A stretch of DNA of 64,000 bases from Pseudomonas sp. HS6 (GTDB lineage Bacteria > Pseudomonadota > Gammaproteobacteria > Pseudomonadales > Pseudomonadaceae). Positions within the stretch are counted from its first letter, which is position 1; the number at the start of each line of letters is the position of its first letter. Shown one piece after another: positions 47,072 to 55,928 of the stretch. Made by a program: the position numbers and the translations under genes. The stretch is from contig NZ_CP067412.1 in the NCBI RefSeq assembly GCF_023375815.1, forward strand, positions 1,116,001 to 1,180,000, given 5' to 3'. The notes under the pieces are model-generated. The model was not told the origin of the DNA and searched no databases. It saw only the letters and a program-made list of their open reading frames with translations.

Positions 47072-49024
47072 ATGCTTGATACCAACGATGTTGTTGCCGG
47101 CGATGCAGTCGCCCCGAAAGACAGGCAACCTTTGCCATTTGCAACCGAGTGCGACCTGGTGATGAAGGGAGGCATCACCAGTGGAATCGTCTACCCATTG
47201 GCGATCAAAGAGTTGTCCAGTGCATTCCGATTGCGCTCAATTGGTGGCACTAGTGCGGGCGCTATCGCTGCAGCGGCTGCCGCAGCGGCGGAACTCGGAC
47301 GCCAGCGCCTGAATACCGGGCAGATAACTGACGATCCACAAGGCTTTGCCAAATTAGCCAAATTGCCCGATCACTTCGGCGCGCCGTCTAAAGACGGGCG
47401 AGGTACGAAACTTTCGGCGCTGTTCAAACCCTTGCCCACTCTCAGGTCGACTTTCGATGTATTGATGGCCTGTGTTTCGGATAAACATCCGATTGCCCGC
47501 GCTTGGACCGTGTTTGTAGTTCTGATCGGGCGTCACTGGTTTGCCGGGGGGCTGGTATTCGTCGCAGGCACGCTTCCCCTGTGGTTCAGCGAGTCGGGAT
47601 GGGCAGCGACAATCTGGTTGGTGGTTTTCTCCGTCTTTATGCTGGTTGCAACGTTGGTCTGGCGGTCTTTAAAGCTGATTATCAGGGAGTTGCCGGGCAA
47701 TGGATTCGGGCTTTGCTCCGGTATGCCCGGCAAAAACGAGCCTGCTCGAGATGAAGCACTGACCTTGTGGCTGAGTAGCTATATCGATGATCTGGCAGGA
47801 CAGGCACAGGCATTTCCAGACCAACAGAAACCACTGACCTTTGCCGATCTCGACGCTCACAACATCGACCTGCAAATGATGACCACCTGCCTGACCCTGG
47901 GCAGACCCTTCCGGTTACCTTTCGATGACGTCGAGAACGTACGCGACAATAAGCAGTTCATGTTCAGACGTTCCGAATTTACAACACTGTTCCCGGCGAA
48001 TGTCGTCGACTGGATGGTGGCCAAGGCGAGGCCGAAAAACCTGGACCAGAATCACATCGCGGTTGACGAAGCAAATGCCGACGATCTGTTCAATCTGCCA
48101 GCGCCGGGAGATTTGCCAGTGATTCTTGCAGCGCGTATGAGTCTCAGCTTCCCGTTGTTACTTAGCGCGATTCCGCTGTATGCGATCGATTACCGCAAGA
48201 AAAGTGGACAGAAAAAAGTTAATCCAGAGCGTTGCTGGTTTACGGATGGCGGTGTGGGTTCCAATTTTCCCATTCACTTCTTCGACTTGCCATTGCCGAC
48301 CAGGCCTACCTTCGGGCTTGACCTCGGACTGGCCGACTCTGCAGTTGATCAACGTGTCGTCTTTGCGAAAGATAATGGAGATGCGCGTCTCACGTACTGG
48401 CGTCGTTTCACGCAAGGCGGAGGGGCGGGATCGATTGTCGGCTTTTTATCTACCGTGGTGAACGTTGCCAAGGATTGGAACCATGAAACGCTTTCACACT
48501 TGCCTGGCTTTCGCGATCGCATCGGTCTTATACGACTGACCAAAGAGGAAGGTGGGCTGAATCTCGCCATGCCACAAAGCCGGATTTTGCAATTGAGCGA
48601 ATATGGCGCAGAGGCCGGTCGCGAGTTTGTCGCACGCTTTGGCGCGCCGGGCTCCGAGACCACAATGAACTGGGAGAACCATCAACTGGTCAGGTTGCGG
48701 TTGTTGCTTGCATCACTTGACGAGCAATTTCAACACCTGAGGCAGGGTATGAGCGCTACGGCTGGAACGACAAGCGACTATGCGAGATTTTTCAGCCACC
48801 CTGTCGGCCCGCAGTCCTATCGTTTTACTGGACTTGGCAAGTTATTGCCGGACGCTGCGACAGGGCTCTACGCCAGCCAGGCGGGATTGGCTAACTGGAC
48901 GCTGGATCAACTTCTGTCAGTGTCCGGCATGATTGAGGGTTGTCAAAAATCAGCTCCCGGCACTCGCCTTGATAAAAGTGCGCCCAAGCCGCTTCCTGAG
49001 TTGAAGTTGCGTCCTCGCGTCTGA
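47072..49024 (+). CDS. Patatin-like phospholipase with internal membrane hairpin
   Basis: Phospholipase of 650 residues. The oxyanion loop KGGITSGIVYP is at about residues 31-41, nucleophile Ser61 in GGTSAGAIA and catalytic Asp392 in WFTDGGVGSN, giving the full Ser-Asp dyad. Between them, at about residues 143-200, two or three hydrophobic segments (VFVVLIGRHWFAGGLVFVAG and IWLVVFSVFMLVATLVW) suggest that the enzyme sits in the inner membrane, which is unusual for patatins. It would degrade membrane lipids when the NTPase is triggered. Last gene of the operon, 15 bases after the nuclease gene with GAGG ahead of its ATG. Confidence 0.88.
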   Translation: MLDTNDVVAGDAVAPKDRQPLPFATECDLVMKGGITSGIVYPLAIKELSSAFRLRSIGGTSAGAIAAAAAAAAELGRQRLNTGQITDDPQGFAKLAKLPDHFGAPSKDGRGTKLSALFKPLPTLRSTFDVLMACVSDKHPIARAWTVFVVLIGRHWFAGGLVFVAGTLPLWFSESGWAATIWLVVFSVFMLVATLVWRSLKLIIRELPGNGFGLCSGMPGKNEPARDEALTLWLSSYIDDLAGQAQAFPDQQKPLTFADLDAHNIDLQMMTTCLTLGRPFRLPFDDVENVRDNKQFMFRRSEFTTLFPANVVDWMVAKARPKNLDQNHIAVDEANADDLFNLPAPGDLPVILAARMSLSFPLLLSAIPLYAIDYRKKSGQKKVNPERCWFTDGGVGSNFPIHFFDLPLPTRPTFGLDLGLADSAVDQRVVFAKDNGDARLTYWRRFTQGGGAGSIVGFLSTVVNVAKDWNHETLSHLPGFRDRIGLIRLTKEEGGLNLAMPQSRILQLSEYGAEAGREFVARFGAPGSETTMNWENHQLVRLRLLLASLDEQFQHLRQGMSATAGTTSDYARFFSHPVGPQSYRFTGLGKLLPDAATGLYASQAGLANWTLDQLLSVSGMIEGCQKSAPGTRLDKSAPKPLPELKLRPRV

Positions 49025-49237
49025 AAAGGCTGCCTGGTGTCTTGAGACATAACCATCCCGGCAGGTGATTTCGGTTCGAATCTCATGCCCGTAGCACCCC
49101 GAATACGTATCGCCTCGGCATCCCCCATTCGGACTAGGCAAGCCTGACGATTCTGTCGTGCGTCATCCAGACCAGACTTTCTACTCAAAGGAGCACCACT
49201 TCACGGGTGCTCCGCCAGACGAGTAGAAGGCGCCGCG

Positions 49238-50410
49238 ATGGAGTTTGCATTCAGCGACGAACAGGAAATGATCCGTGAATCGGCCGAAGGTTTTCTGGCG
49301 GATGTCTCGGGTTCTGCCGCGGTGCGCGCGGCGATGGTCAGTGAACGGGGCTTCGACGAGGCGCTGTGGCAGCGCCTGTGCAGCGAGATGTACTGGCCCG
49401 CGATTCACATCCCCGAAGCCTATGGCGGTTTGGGGCTCGGGTTTGTCGAACTGGGAATCCTGCTGGAACAGATGGGCCGGCGTTTGCTGTGTTCTCCCTT
49501 CTTCGCCACGGCCTGCATGGCCACGCCGGCGCTGTTGCTGGCCGCCGACGATCAACAGAAACAACGCTGGCTGCCGTTGATTGCCGACGGCAGCGTCACC
49601 GCAGCGTTGGCGTTCAGCAGTGCCAACGGCCGGGCCGCCGAAGACGTGCAGGCCACGGTGGTGAAGGAGGGCGACGGTTTTGTTCTGAACGGCACCCTCA
49701 ATCATGTGCTCGACGGGCACGGTGCGGACCTGTTGATCATCGCGGCACGACTACCCGGTTCGGTAGGCGAGGCCGGCATCAGCCTGTTCGCCGTAGAGGC
49801 CGATCACCCCGGAATCGAGCGTCAGATGTTGCCGACGATGGACCAGACCCGTCGTCAGGCACGAGTTCGGCTCAACGGTGTGTACCTCGACGCGCGATGC
49901 CTGCTCGGCGAGTTCGGCGCTGGCTGGCCGAACCTTGAGCGCGTGCTGCAACTGGCCTGCATCGCCCTGGCCTGCGAACAGACCGGCGGCGCGCAACAGG
50001 TGCTGGATCTGAGCGTTGCCTACATGCATGAACGTCAGCAGTTCGGCCGACCGATCGCCAGTTTTCAAGCCCTCAAACACCGCGCTGCCGACATGATGCT
50101 GCAAGTGGAATGCGCGCGTTCGGCCAGTTATTACGCGGCGTGCGTTGCCCAGGAAGTGCTCGATCCCGAGGGTGATCCGCAAGTGGCCGGCGAGTTGTCG
50201 ACAGCCGCGGCGCTGGCCAAGGCCCAGTGCTCGGACACCTTCTTTCACTGCGCCTCGGAGGCGATTCAGCTGCACGGCGGGGTCGGGTTCACCTGGGAAT
50301 ACGACGTGCACCTCTATTTCAAACGCGCCCGCGCCAGCGAGAGTTTTCTCGGGCTGCCGGCCTGGCATCTGGAGCGCATCGCCGAGGCGATTCTGGGGGA
50401 GCAGCCATGA
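49238..50410 (+). CDS. Acyl-CoA dehydrogenase, first of a pair
   Basis: FAD enzyme of 390 residues. The N-terminal helical domain, middle domain LAFSSANGRAAEDVQATVV and C-terminal CASEAIQLHGGVGFTWEYD are all present. The middle domain lacks the full GSD motif of ordinary acyl-CoA dehydrogenases. In steroid degraders such divergent subunits pair with a second one as alpha2beta2 enzymes acting on side-chain or ring-derived CoA esters. It overlaps the next dehydrogenase gene by 4 bases, which supports a heteromer. It begins the steroid-catabolic block. Confidence 0.85.
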   Translation: MEFAFSDEQEMIRESAEGFLADVSGSAAVRAAMVSERGFDEALWQRLCSEMYWPAIHIPEAYGGLGLGFVELGILLEQMGRRLLCSPFFATACMATPALLLAADDQQKQRWLPLIADGSVTAALAFSSANGRAAEDVQATVVKEGDGFVLNGTLNHVLDGHGADLLIIAARLPGSVGEAGISLFAVEADHPGIERQMLPTMDQTRRQARVRLNGVYLDARCLLGEFGAGWPNLERVLQLACIALACEQTGGAQQVLDLSVAYMHERQQFGRPIASFQALKHRAADMMLQVECARSASYYAACVAQEVLDPEGDPQVAGELSTAAALAKAQCSDTFFHCASEAIQLHGGVGFTWEYDVHLYFKRARASESFLGLPAWHLERIAEAILGEQP

Positions 50411-51600
50411 AGATCAGTTTCAGCGAACACGATGAACGCTTCCGTCAGGAAGTGGCCGACTGGTTGCGCGTCAACCTCAGCGGTGAATTCGCAGCCCTGC
50501 GTTTTCGCGGTGGCCCCGGCGATGAACATATGTTCCCCGAGGAACGCAAAGCCTGGGAGCGCAAACTCGCCGAGGGCGGCTGGACCTGCGTGGGCTGGGC
50601 CCCGGAGCACGGTGGCCGTGGTCTGTCGATCAGCCAGCAAGTGATTTTCCACGAAGAATACGCCCGCGCCGGCGGCCCGGGACGCATGGGCCATATCGGC
50701 GAAGGCCTGGCCGGCCCGACCATCGCCGCCTTCGGCAGCGCCGAACAGCAACAGCGGTTTTTGCCGGGCATCGTCAACGGCACGGCGTTCTGGTGCCAGG
50801 GCTATTCGGAACCGGGCGCAGGGTCGGACCTCGCCAACGTCAAGACCCGAGCCACGCTGGATCAGGACGGCGGCAGCTGGATGATCAACGGGCAGAAGGT
50901 CTGGACCTCGCTGGCCCATGAGTCGGACTGGTGTTTTGTGCTGGCCCGCACCGAGCCTGGCAGTGTCGGCCATCGCGGTCTGTCGTTCCTGCTGGTACCG
51001 ATGGCGCAGGCCGAAATCACCGTGCGGCCAATCGAACAGCTGACCGGCACCTCGGAATTCAACGAAGTGTTCTTCGACGACGCTCGCACCGATGCCGCGA
51101 ACATCGTTGGTCTGCCGGGCGAGGGCTGGAAGATCGCCATGGCGCTGCTCGGTTTCGAGCGCGGGGTGTCGACGCTCGGTCAGCAGATGCAGTTTCACAA
51201 TGAGCTGAACGAGATCATCGGCATCGCCCGGGCCAACGGCGCCGCGCGCGATCCGGTTCTGCGCCAGCGTCTGGCCCAGGCCTGGATCGGCCTGCGGATC
51301 ATGCGCTACAACTCGCTGCGCATGCTGTCGGGTGCGCAGGACGGTTCGCTGCGCAAGGAAGCGACCATCTACAAGCTGTTCTGGTCCACGTGGCACGCCA
51401 GTCTCGGCAAGCTGGCAATGGACGTCCTCGGCGCCGACGCCGAATTGCTCGAGGCCGCGCCTTATCAGCTCACGCGCCTGCAATCGCTTTACCTGTTCAG
51501 CCGGGCCGACACCCTCTACGGCGGCAGCAACGAGATCCAGCGCAACATCATCGCCGAGCGTGCTTTGGGCATGCCCAAAGAGCCACGCCTTCCTGTGTGA
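50407..51600 (+). CDS. Acyl-CoA dehydrogenase, second of a pair
   Basis: FAD enzyme of 397 residues. FAD-binding GYSEPGAGSDLANVKTRA and WMINGQKVWTSLAHESDWCF are in the middle domain, and DTLYGGSNEIQRNIIAERAL near the C-terminus is typical of the family. Its ATG lies within the stop of the partner gene. A heteromeric dehydrogenase for steroid side-chain or ring-fragment CoA thioesters is inferred from the partner and the downstream KSI, MaoC and thiolase genes. Confidence 0.87.
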   Translation: MKISFSEHDERFRQEVADWLRVNLSGEFAALRFRGGPGDEHMFPEERKAWERKLAEGGWTCVGWAPEHGGRGLSISQQVIFHEEYARAGGPGRMGHIGEGLAGPTIAAFGSAEQQQRFLPGIVNGTAFWCQGYSEPGAGSDLANVKTRATLDQDGGSWMINGQKVWTSLAHESDWCFVLARTEPGSVGHRGLSFLLVPMAQAEITVRPIEQLTGTSEFNEVFFDDARTDAANIVGLPGEGWKIAMALLGFERGVSTLGQQMQFHNELNEIIGIARANGAARDPVLRQRLAQAWIGLRIMRYNSLRMLSGAQDGSLRKEATIYKLFWSTWHASLGKLAMDVLGADAELLEAAPYQLTRLQSLYLFSRADTLYGGSNEIQRNIIAERALGMPKEPRLPV

Positions 51601-51614
51601 TCAAGGAGTTTTCC

Positions 51615-52397
51615 ATGTCTGTTCCTCACTATGTCGCCGGTCACGGTCTGTTGCGTGGCAAGTCGGTGCTGATCACGGCGGCGGCCGGGGCCGGTATTGG
51701 TTTTTCCGCCGCGCTGCGAGCTGCCGAGGAAGGCTGTCGCGCCTTGATGATCAGCGATATCCATGAAGGCCGGTTGGCCGAAGCGGTGCTGAAAATCCGC
51801 GAAGCCAGCGGTCTGCAGCAGGTTTTCGGGCAGGTCTGCAACGTCGCCGACGAAGCCCAGGTGCAGCAGCTGATTGCCTGCGCCGAGCGCGACCTTGAAG
51901 GCGTCGATGTGCTGATCAATAACGCTGGTCTCGGCGGTTCGGCGTTGCTGGTGGAGATGACCGATGAGCAGTGGAGCCGAGTCCTCGATGTGACGCTGAC
52001 TGGCACCATGCGCATGACCCGCGCCATGCTGCCGAAAATGATGGAGCGCCGCGCCGGGGTCATCGTCAACAACGCGTCGGTACTCGGCTGGCGGGCTCAG
52101 AAAGAACAGGCGCATTACGCCGCTGCCAAGGCCGGGGTCATGGCGTTGACCCGCTGCGCGGCGGTCGAAGCGGCCGACTACGGAATCCGCATCAACGCGG
52201 TGAGCCCGAGCATTGCCTTGCACGACTTCCTGCGCAAATCCGCGCCGCAGGCGGTGCTCGACCAACTGGCGGCCAACGAAGCCTTCGGCCGTGCCGCCGA
52301 AGTCTGGGAAGTGGCCAACGTGATGATGTTCCTGGCCAGCGACTACAGCTCCTACATGACCGGCGAAGTGTTGTCGGTCTCCAGCCAGAGGGCGTGA
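51615..52397 (+). CDS. Short-chain dehydrogenase/reductase
   Basis: SDR of 260 residues from the ATG at 51615 (AAGGAG upstream). The cofactor motif is LITAAAGAGIGFSAA (Rossmann GxxxGxG variant), with NNAG in LINNAGLGGSALL, catalytic Ser in VNNASVLG, and the YxxxK pair in HYAAAKAG. It probably oxidises a hydroxy intermediate such as a 3-hydroxyacyl-CoA in the steroid pathway. The exact substrate cannot be set from sequence. Confidence 0.85.
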   Translation: MSVPHYVAGHGLLRGKSVLITAAAGAGIGFSAALRAAEEGCRALMISDIHEGRLAEAVLKIREASGLQQVFGQVCNVADEAQVQQLIACAERDLEGVDVLINNAGLGGSALLVEMTDEQWSRVLDVTLTGTMRMTRAMLPKMMERRAGVIVNNASVLGWRAQKEQAHYAAAKAGVMALTRCAAVEAADYGIRINAVSPSIALHDFLRKSAPQAVLDQLAANEAFGRAAEVWEVANVMMFLASDYSSYMTGEVLSVSSQRA

Positions 52398-52398
52398 C

Positions 52399-52887
52399 AT
52401 GCCGCGTATTTTCGACACGCCTTTCGCCCTGCGCGACGCGGTAGGGGAAGAGCTGGGCGTCAGCGACTGGTTGCTGCTGGCCCAGGACCGCATCAATCAG
52501 TTTGCCGATGCCACCGGTGATCATCAGTGGATTCACGTTGATCCTCTCAAGGCTGCCAGCGGCCCCTTTGGCGGCTGCATTGCCCACGGCTACCTGAGCC
52601 TTTCGCTGGTCAACCTGTTTCTGCCGCAGATCGTTGAAGTGCGCGGCATCGCCATGGGCGTCAACTATGGCTGCGAGCGCGTGCGCTTCCCCACGGTGGT
52701 GCCGGTGGGTTCCCGCGTGCGCGGTCGTGCGCAGTTGATGGCCGTCGACGAGGTCAAGGGCGGCGTCCAGGCAACGATCCGCGTCAGCGTCGAGATCGAC
52801 GGCGAAGAACGCCCCGGCTGTGTGGTCGACACCATCAGCCGCTACTACCCGCAAGATTCAGCAGCACCTTCGAGGAATCCCGCATGA
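52399..52887 (+). CDS. MaoC-family (R)-enoyl-CoA hydratase
   Basis: Hot-dog-fold hydratase of 162 residues. The hydratase motif is clear in [20 protein letters not shown], where Asp and His are catalytic, followed by [18 protein letters not shown]. It adds water to enoyl-CoA intermediates. It starts one base after the SDR stop and overlaps the thiolase gene by 4 bases, completing a beta-oxidation set. Confidence 0.88.
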   Translation: MPRIFDTPFALRDAVGEELGVSDWLLLAQDRINQFADATGDHQWIHVDPLKAASGPFGGCIAHGYLSLSLVNLFLPQIVEVRGIAMGVNYGCERVRFPTVVPVGSRVRGRAQLMAVDEVKGGVQATIRVSVEIDGEERPGCVVDTISRYYPQDSAAPSRNPA

Positions 52888-54086
52888 AAGAAGCCGTCAT
52901 CGTTTCGACCGCCCGTACCCCGATCGGCAAAGCCTTTCGCGGTGCATTCAACGACACCGAAGCACCGCTGCTTGGCGGCCATGTAGTGCGCGAAGCCGTG
53001 CGCCGGGCCGGCATCGAGCCCGGCGAAGTGGACGACGTGATCATCGGCGCGGCGGCGCAGCAGGGCACGCAGTCTTATAACTTGGGCCGCCAGTGTGCGA
53101 TTGCTGCAGGTTTGCCGTTTTCCGTGTCGGGCATGGCCGTCGAACGCCAATGCTCGTCGGGGTTGATGAGCATCGCCATGGCCGCCAAAAGCATCATGTG
53201 TGATGAAATCGACATTGCGGTGGCCGGTGGCCTGGAATCGATTTCGCTGGTGCAGAACAAGCACAAAAACCTCTATCGCAACCAGTCCGGGGCGGTGCTC
53301 GAACGCGATCCGCACGCTTACATTCCGATGATCGAAACCGCCGAGATCGTTGCCGCCCGCTACGGCATCAGCCGCGAGGAACAGGACGAATACAGCTACC
53401 AGAGCCAGGTGCGTACCGCCCTGGCCCAGAGTGCCGGGCTGTTCGACCGGGAACTGGCGCCGATGACCAGTCGCAAGGCGATTTTCGACAAGGCTACCGG
53501 CGAAACACGTTTCGAAACCCTCAGCCTGCAACGCGACGAGTGCAACCGCGTCGACACCACCCGCGAAAATCTCGCGGCACTGGAGCCGGTCTGGGCCGGC
53601 GGTGAATGGACCGAAAAGGGTCGTTTCATTACCGCAGGCAACGCCTCGCAGCTGTCCGACGGTGCGTCGGCCTCGGTGTTGATGAGCGCAAAACTGGCCG
53701 AGAAGCGGGGGCTGGAGCCCCTGGGGATTTATCGCGGCATGGCTGTCGCAGGCTGCAATTCCGACGAAATGGGCATCGGCCCGATCTACGCCATTCCGAA
53801 GCTGCTCAAGCGTCAGGGTCTGACCATGGACCACATCGGTCTGTGGGAGCTGAACGAAGCGTTTGCCTGTCAGGTGCTGTATTGCCGCGACACGCTGGGC
53901 ATTCCCCAGGAGCGATTGAACGTCAACGGCGGGGCGATTGCGCTGGGGCATCCGTTCGGCATGTCCGGTGCGCGGATGGTCGGCCACGCCTTGATCGAAG
54001 GTCAGCGCCGTGGTTTGCGTTACGTCGTGGTGAGCATGTGCATCGGCGGCGGCATGGGCGCTGCGGCCCTGTTCGAGGTGGTCTGA
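52884..54086 (+). CDS. Acetyl-CoA acetyltransferase / thiolase
   Basis: Thiolase of 400 residues. Nucleophile Cys90 is in [11 protein letters not shown], then [24 protein letters not shown], and the second active-site Cys in [11 protein letters not shown]. It cleaves 3-ketoacyl-CoA to shorten the chain by two carbons. Its position after dehydrogenases, hydratase and SDR fits degradation of a steroid side chain or ring remnant. Confidence 0.88.
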   Translation: MKEAVIVSTARTPIGKAFRGAFNDTEAPLLGGHVVREAVRRAGIEPGEVDDVIIGAAAQQGTQSYNLGRQCAIAAGLPFSVSGMAVERQCSSGLMSIAMAAKSIMCDEIDIAVAGGLESISLVQNKHKNLYRNQSGAVLERDPHAYIPMIETAEIVAARYGISREEQDEYSYQSQVRTALAQSAGLFDRELAPMTSRKAIFDKATGETRFETLSLQRDECNRVDTTRENLAALEPVWAGGEWTEKGRFITAGNASQLSDGASASVLMSAKLAEKRGLEPLGIYRGMAVAGCNSDEMGIGPIYAIPKLLKRQGLTMDHIGLWELNEAFACQVLYCRDTLGIPQERLNVNGGAIALGHPFGMSGARMVGHALIEGQRRGLRYVVVSMCIGGGMGAAALFEVV

Positions 54087-54470
54087 ATGATCAGCGCACA
54101 GCAGATTCAAACCACCATGGCCCGCTACGTAGAGTTGGTGGACGCCGGCGACATCGACGGGATTCTTGCGCTGTACGGCGAGGATGCGACGGTCGAAGAC
54201 CCGGTCGGTCAGCCACCCATACAGGGTCGCGCGGACATCGAGCGCTTCTACCGCCAGGGCCTGGGCGCGAGCAAGGTGTCGGCCACGTTGACCGGCCCGG
54301 TTCGCGCGACGTTGAACGGTTGCGGGGCGATGCCGTTTCGGGTCGACATGCAGTGGGCGGGGCAACCTTGCTCGCTGCATGTGATCGACGTGATGAAATT
54401 CGATGACGACGGCAAGATCCGCTCGATGAAAGCCTATTGGAGCGAAGCCAACATCGGCCCGCAGTCCTGA
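54087..54470 (+). CDS. ksi: Steroid delta-isomerase (ketosteroid isomerase)
   Basis: Protein of 127 residues very like the Pseudomonas putida ketosteroid isomerase. MARYVELVDAGDI, DATVEDPVGQPPIQGR, FYRQGLGASKV, NGCGAMPFRVDM and VIDVMKFDDDG all match, with the same spacing offset of two. The catalytic set is intact: Tyr14, Tyr30, Tyr55, general base Asp38 and Asp101. It converts 3-oxo-delta5 steroids to conjugated delta4 forms, and is the best evidence that the block degrades steroids. It starts one base after the thiolase stop. Confidence 0.92.
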   Translation: MISAQQIQTTMARYVELVDAGDIDGILALYGEDATVEDPVGQPPIQGRADIERFYRQGLGASKVSATLTGPVRATLNGCGAMPFRVDMQWAGQPCSLHVIDVMKFDDDGKIRSMKAYWSEANIGPQS

Positions 54471-54474
54471 TGCC

Positions 54475-54508
54475 GGTTGCAGGCTGCGCAATATCGCAGC
54501 CTGCAACC
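54475..54508. terminator. Perfect 14-bp hairpin between convergent operons
   Basis: GGTTGCAGGCTGCG and CGCAGCCTGCAACC are perfectly complementary around a 6-base loop. It sits directly after the ksi stop and before the end of the convergent SRPBCC gene. No long T-run follows, but its place suits a two-way transcription block. Confidence 0.65.
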
Positions 54509-54512
54509 CGAT

Positions 54513-54968
54513 TCATTGCGTGACGCCGTTCTCGTAATAGACCTTCAAATTTTCCGCAATCTGTCGCACGACCTTGTCGAACGCCTTGCCCAGCACTTTT
54601 TCCATCAGCCTGCCACCGCGCAGGCTGTAGTGCATTTGGGTGGTCATGCGACTGAATTCGCCCTCGCGTTGCAAGGCATAACTGAAACTGGCCTCGCGAA
54701 ACGGGAAGGGCGCGCCGGCGCTCGCCTTGTGCAGCACCAAGACAAAACCGACGCCGTCCTGCCACTGCACCACGCTTTCATCCAGCCACTGACCGCCCTT
54801 GCGAAACACCCGGCGACTGGCGCCAAGCCCTTCGATTGGCCCAGGGTGGAGCTGGCAGCCGGTGAGTCCCGGCACATAGTAGGGCGCAAGGCGCAGATCC
54901 CGCAGTTTGGCCCAGGCGGCGGGCGGGGGCAGTTCGAGCAGGACGCTGTGGCAGGCAATCGCCGGCAT
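54513..54968 (-). CDS. SRPBCC-family protein
   Basis: Protein of 151 residues with the START/polyketide-cyclase-like fold: an N-terminal strand SVLLELPPPAAWAKLRDL, central beta strands (CQLHPGPIEGLGASRRVFRK; SFSYALQREGEFSRMTTQMH) and a long C-terminal helix VLGKAFDKVVRQIAENLKVYY. Such proteins hold hydrophobic ligands; here a steroid intermediate is possible. It is on the opposite strand from ksi, downstream of an SDR gene. No catalytic residues are assigned. Confidence 0.75.
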   Translation of the reverse strand: MPAIACHSVLLELPPPAAWAKLRDLRLAPYYVPGLTGCQLHPGPIEGLGASRRVFRKGGQWLDESVVQWQDGVGFVLVLHKASAGAPFPFREASFSYALQREGEFSRMTTQMHYSLRGGRLMEKVLGKAFDKVVRQIAENLKVYYENGVTQ

Positions 54969-54992
54969 GCTGGGTTTCCTTTTTTGTCGGGT

Positions 54993-55766
54993 TCAATGAG
55001 ATTGGGCAGCGTCGAGAAACGCCGGGCGCTCGCCACCGCCGTGTACGGTGATGTCCGCGCCGCTGACATAACGCGCCAGAGAGGAGGCGAGGTACAGGCA
55101 GGTATCGCCGATGTCTTCCGGCGCCGCCAGGCGTTGCAGCGGAATGGTCGCCGCCACACGGGCAAGTCCCGCCTGATCGCCGTAATGAAGCGCTGCCTGT
55201 TCGGTAAGAATAAGCCCGGCCGTGACCGCGTTGACCCGCACTTTCGGTGCCCATTCCACGGCCAGCGAACGGGTCAGGTTCAACAATCCAGCCTTGGCCG
55301 CGCCATAAGCTGCCGTACCCGGTGAAGGACGAACCGCGCTGACGCTGCAGATATTGATGATTGCACCGCCGCCGTCCTGCGCCTGCATCACCTGATTGGC
55401 CTGCTGACACAGATTCAGCGGCGCCAGCAGGTTCAGGCGAATGATCGCTTCGCTGAAACGCGGCGAGGCGCTGGCGGCGTCGGCATTCGGCGAGCCCCCG
55501 GCATTGTTGACCAGCACGTCGAGCCGGCCAAAACGCTCGACGATGGCGTCGATCAACCGGCCGGACTGCTCGACGTCACGCAGATCGCACGGCAGGAAAA
55601 CTGCCTCGCGTCCTGCGCTGGTCGGCAGTGACGCGGGGGCCTCGCGACCGCAGATCACCACTTCGGCACCGCCATCGAGAAAACGCTGGCTGATGCCCCG
55701 GCCAGCCCCTTTGCCGCCCCCGGTGACCAGCACCACTTTGCCGCGAAAATCCAGCGCATCCAGCAT
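54993..55766 (-). CDS. Short-chain dehydrogenase/reductase
   Basis: SDR of 257 residues from the ATG at 55766 (GAGG upstream; an earlier GTG is disfavoured). Motifs: VLVTGGGKGAGRGISQ, NNAGGSPN, Ser in NICSVSAV, and YxxxK in AAYGAAKAGLL, with SGADITVHGGGERP at the C-terminus. Likely acts on a hydroxysteroid or a ring-cleavage product. Forms a two-gene minus-strand unit with the SRPBCC gene, divergent from the hydrolase operon. Confidence 0.85.
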   Translation of the reverse strand: MLDALDFRGKVVLVTGGGKGAGRGISQRFLDGGAEVVICGREAPASLPTSAGREAVFLPCDLRDVEQSGRLIDAIVERFGRLDVLVNNAGGSPNADAASASPRFSEAIIRLNLLAPLNLCQQANQVMQAQDGGGAIINICSVSAVRPSPGTAAYGAAKAGLLNLTRSLAVEWAPKVRVNAVTAGLILTEQAALHYGDQAGLARVAATIPLQRLAAPEDIGDTCLYLASSLARYVSGADITVHGGGERPAFLDAAQSH

Positions 55767-55928
55767 GGAAAAGCCTCGTTCAGTCACAGATCAATGCCCT
55801 CGATGCTAGGTGTGCAGGCGCTTGTGGCCAACGTCCGAAAAGACTAGGGCGGCTAGTCCTGTCGGACGATGTTGCTGGCCCGGCCTGCGCAAATAATCCG
55901 GGCACAACAATAGCCGGGAGCACACCTT

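Noticed and set aside
49030..49103. Possible tRNA remnant near GGTTCGAATC...GTAGCACC as an island attachment site
   Set aside because: The T-loop-like box is present but the T-stem and acceptor stem do not pair well and no D-arm or anticodon arm can be folded.
52845..54506. Minus-strand ORF of 553 residues opposite the thiolase and ksi genes
   Set aside because: Antisense shadow: the plus strand encodes a thiolase and isomerase with all catalytic residues intact.
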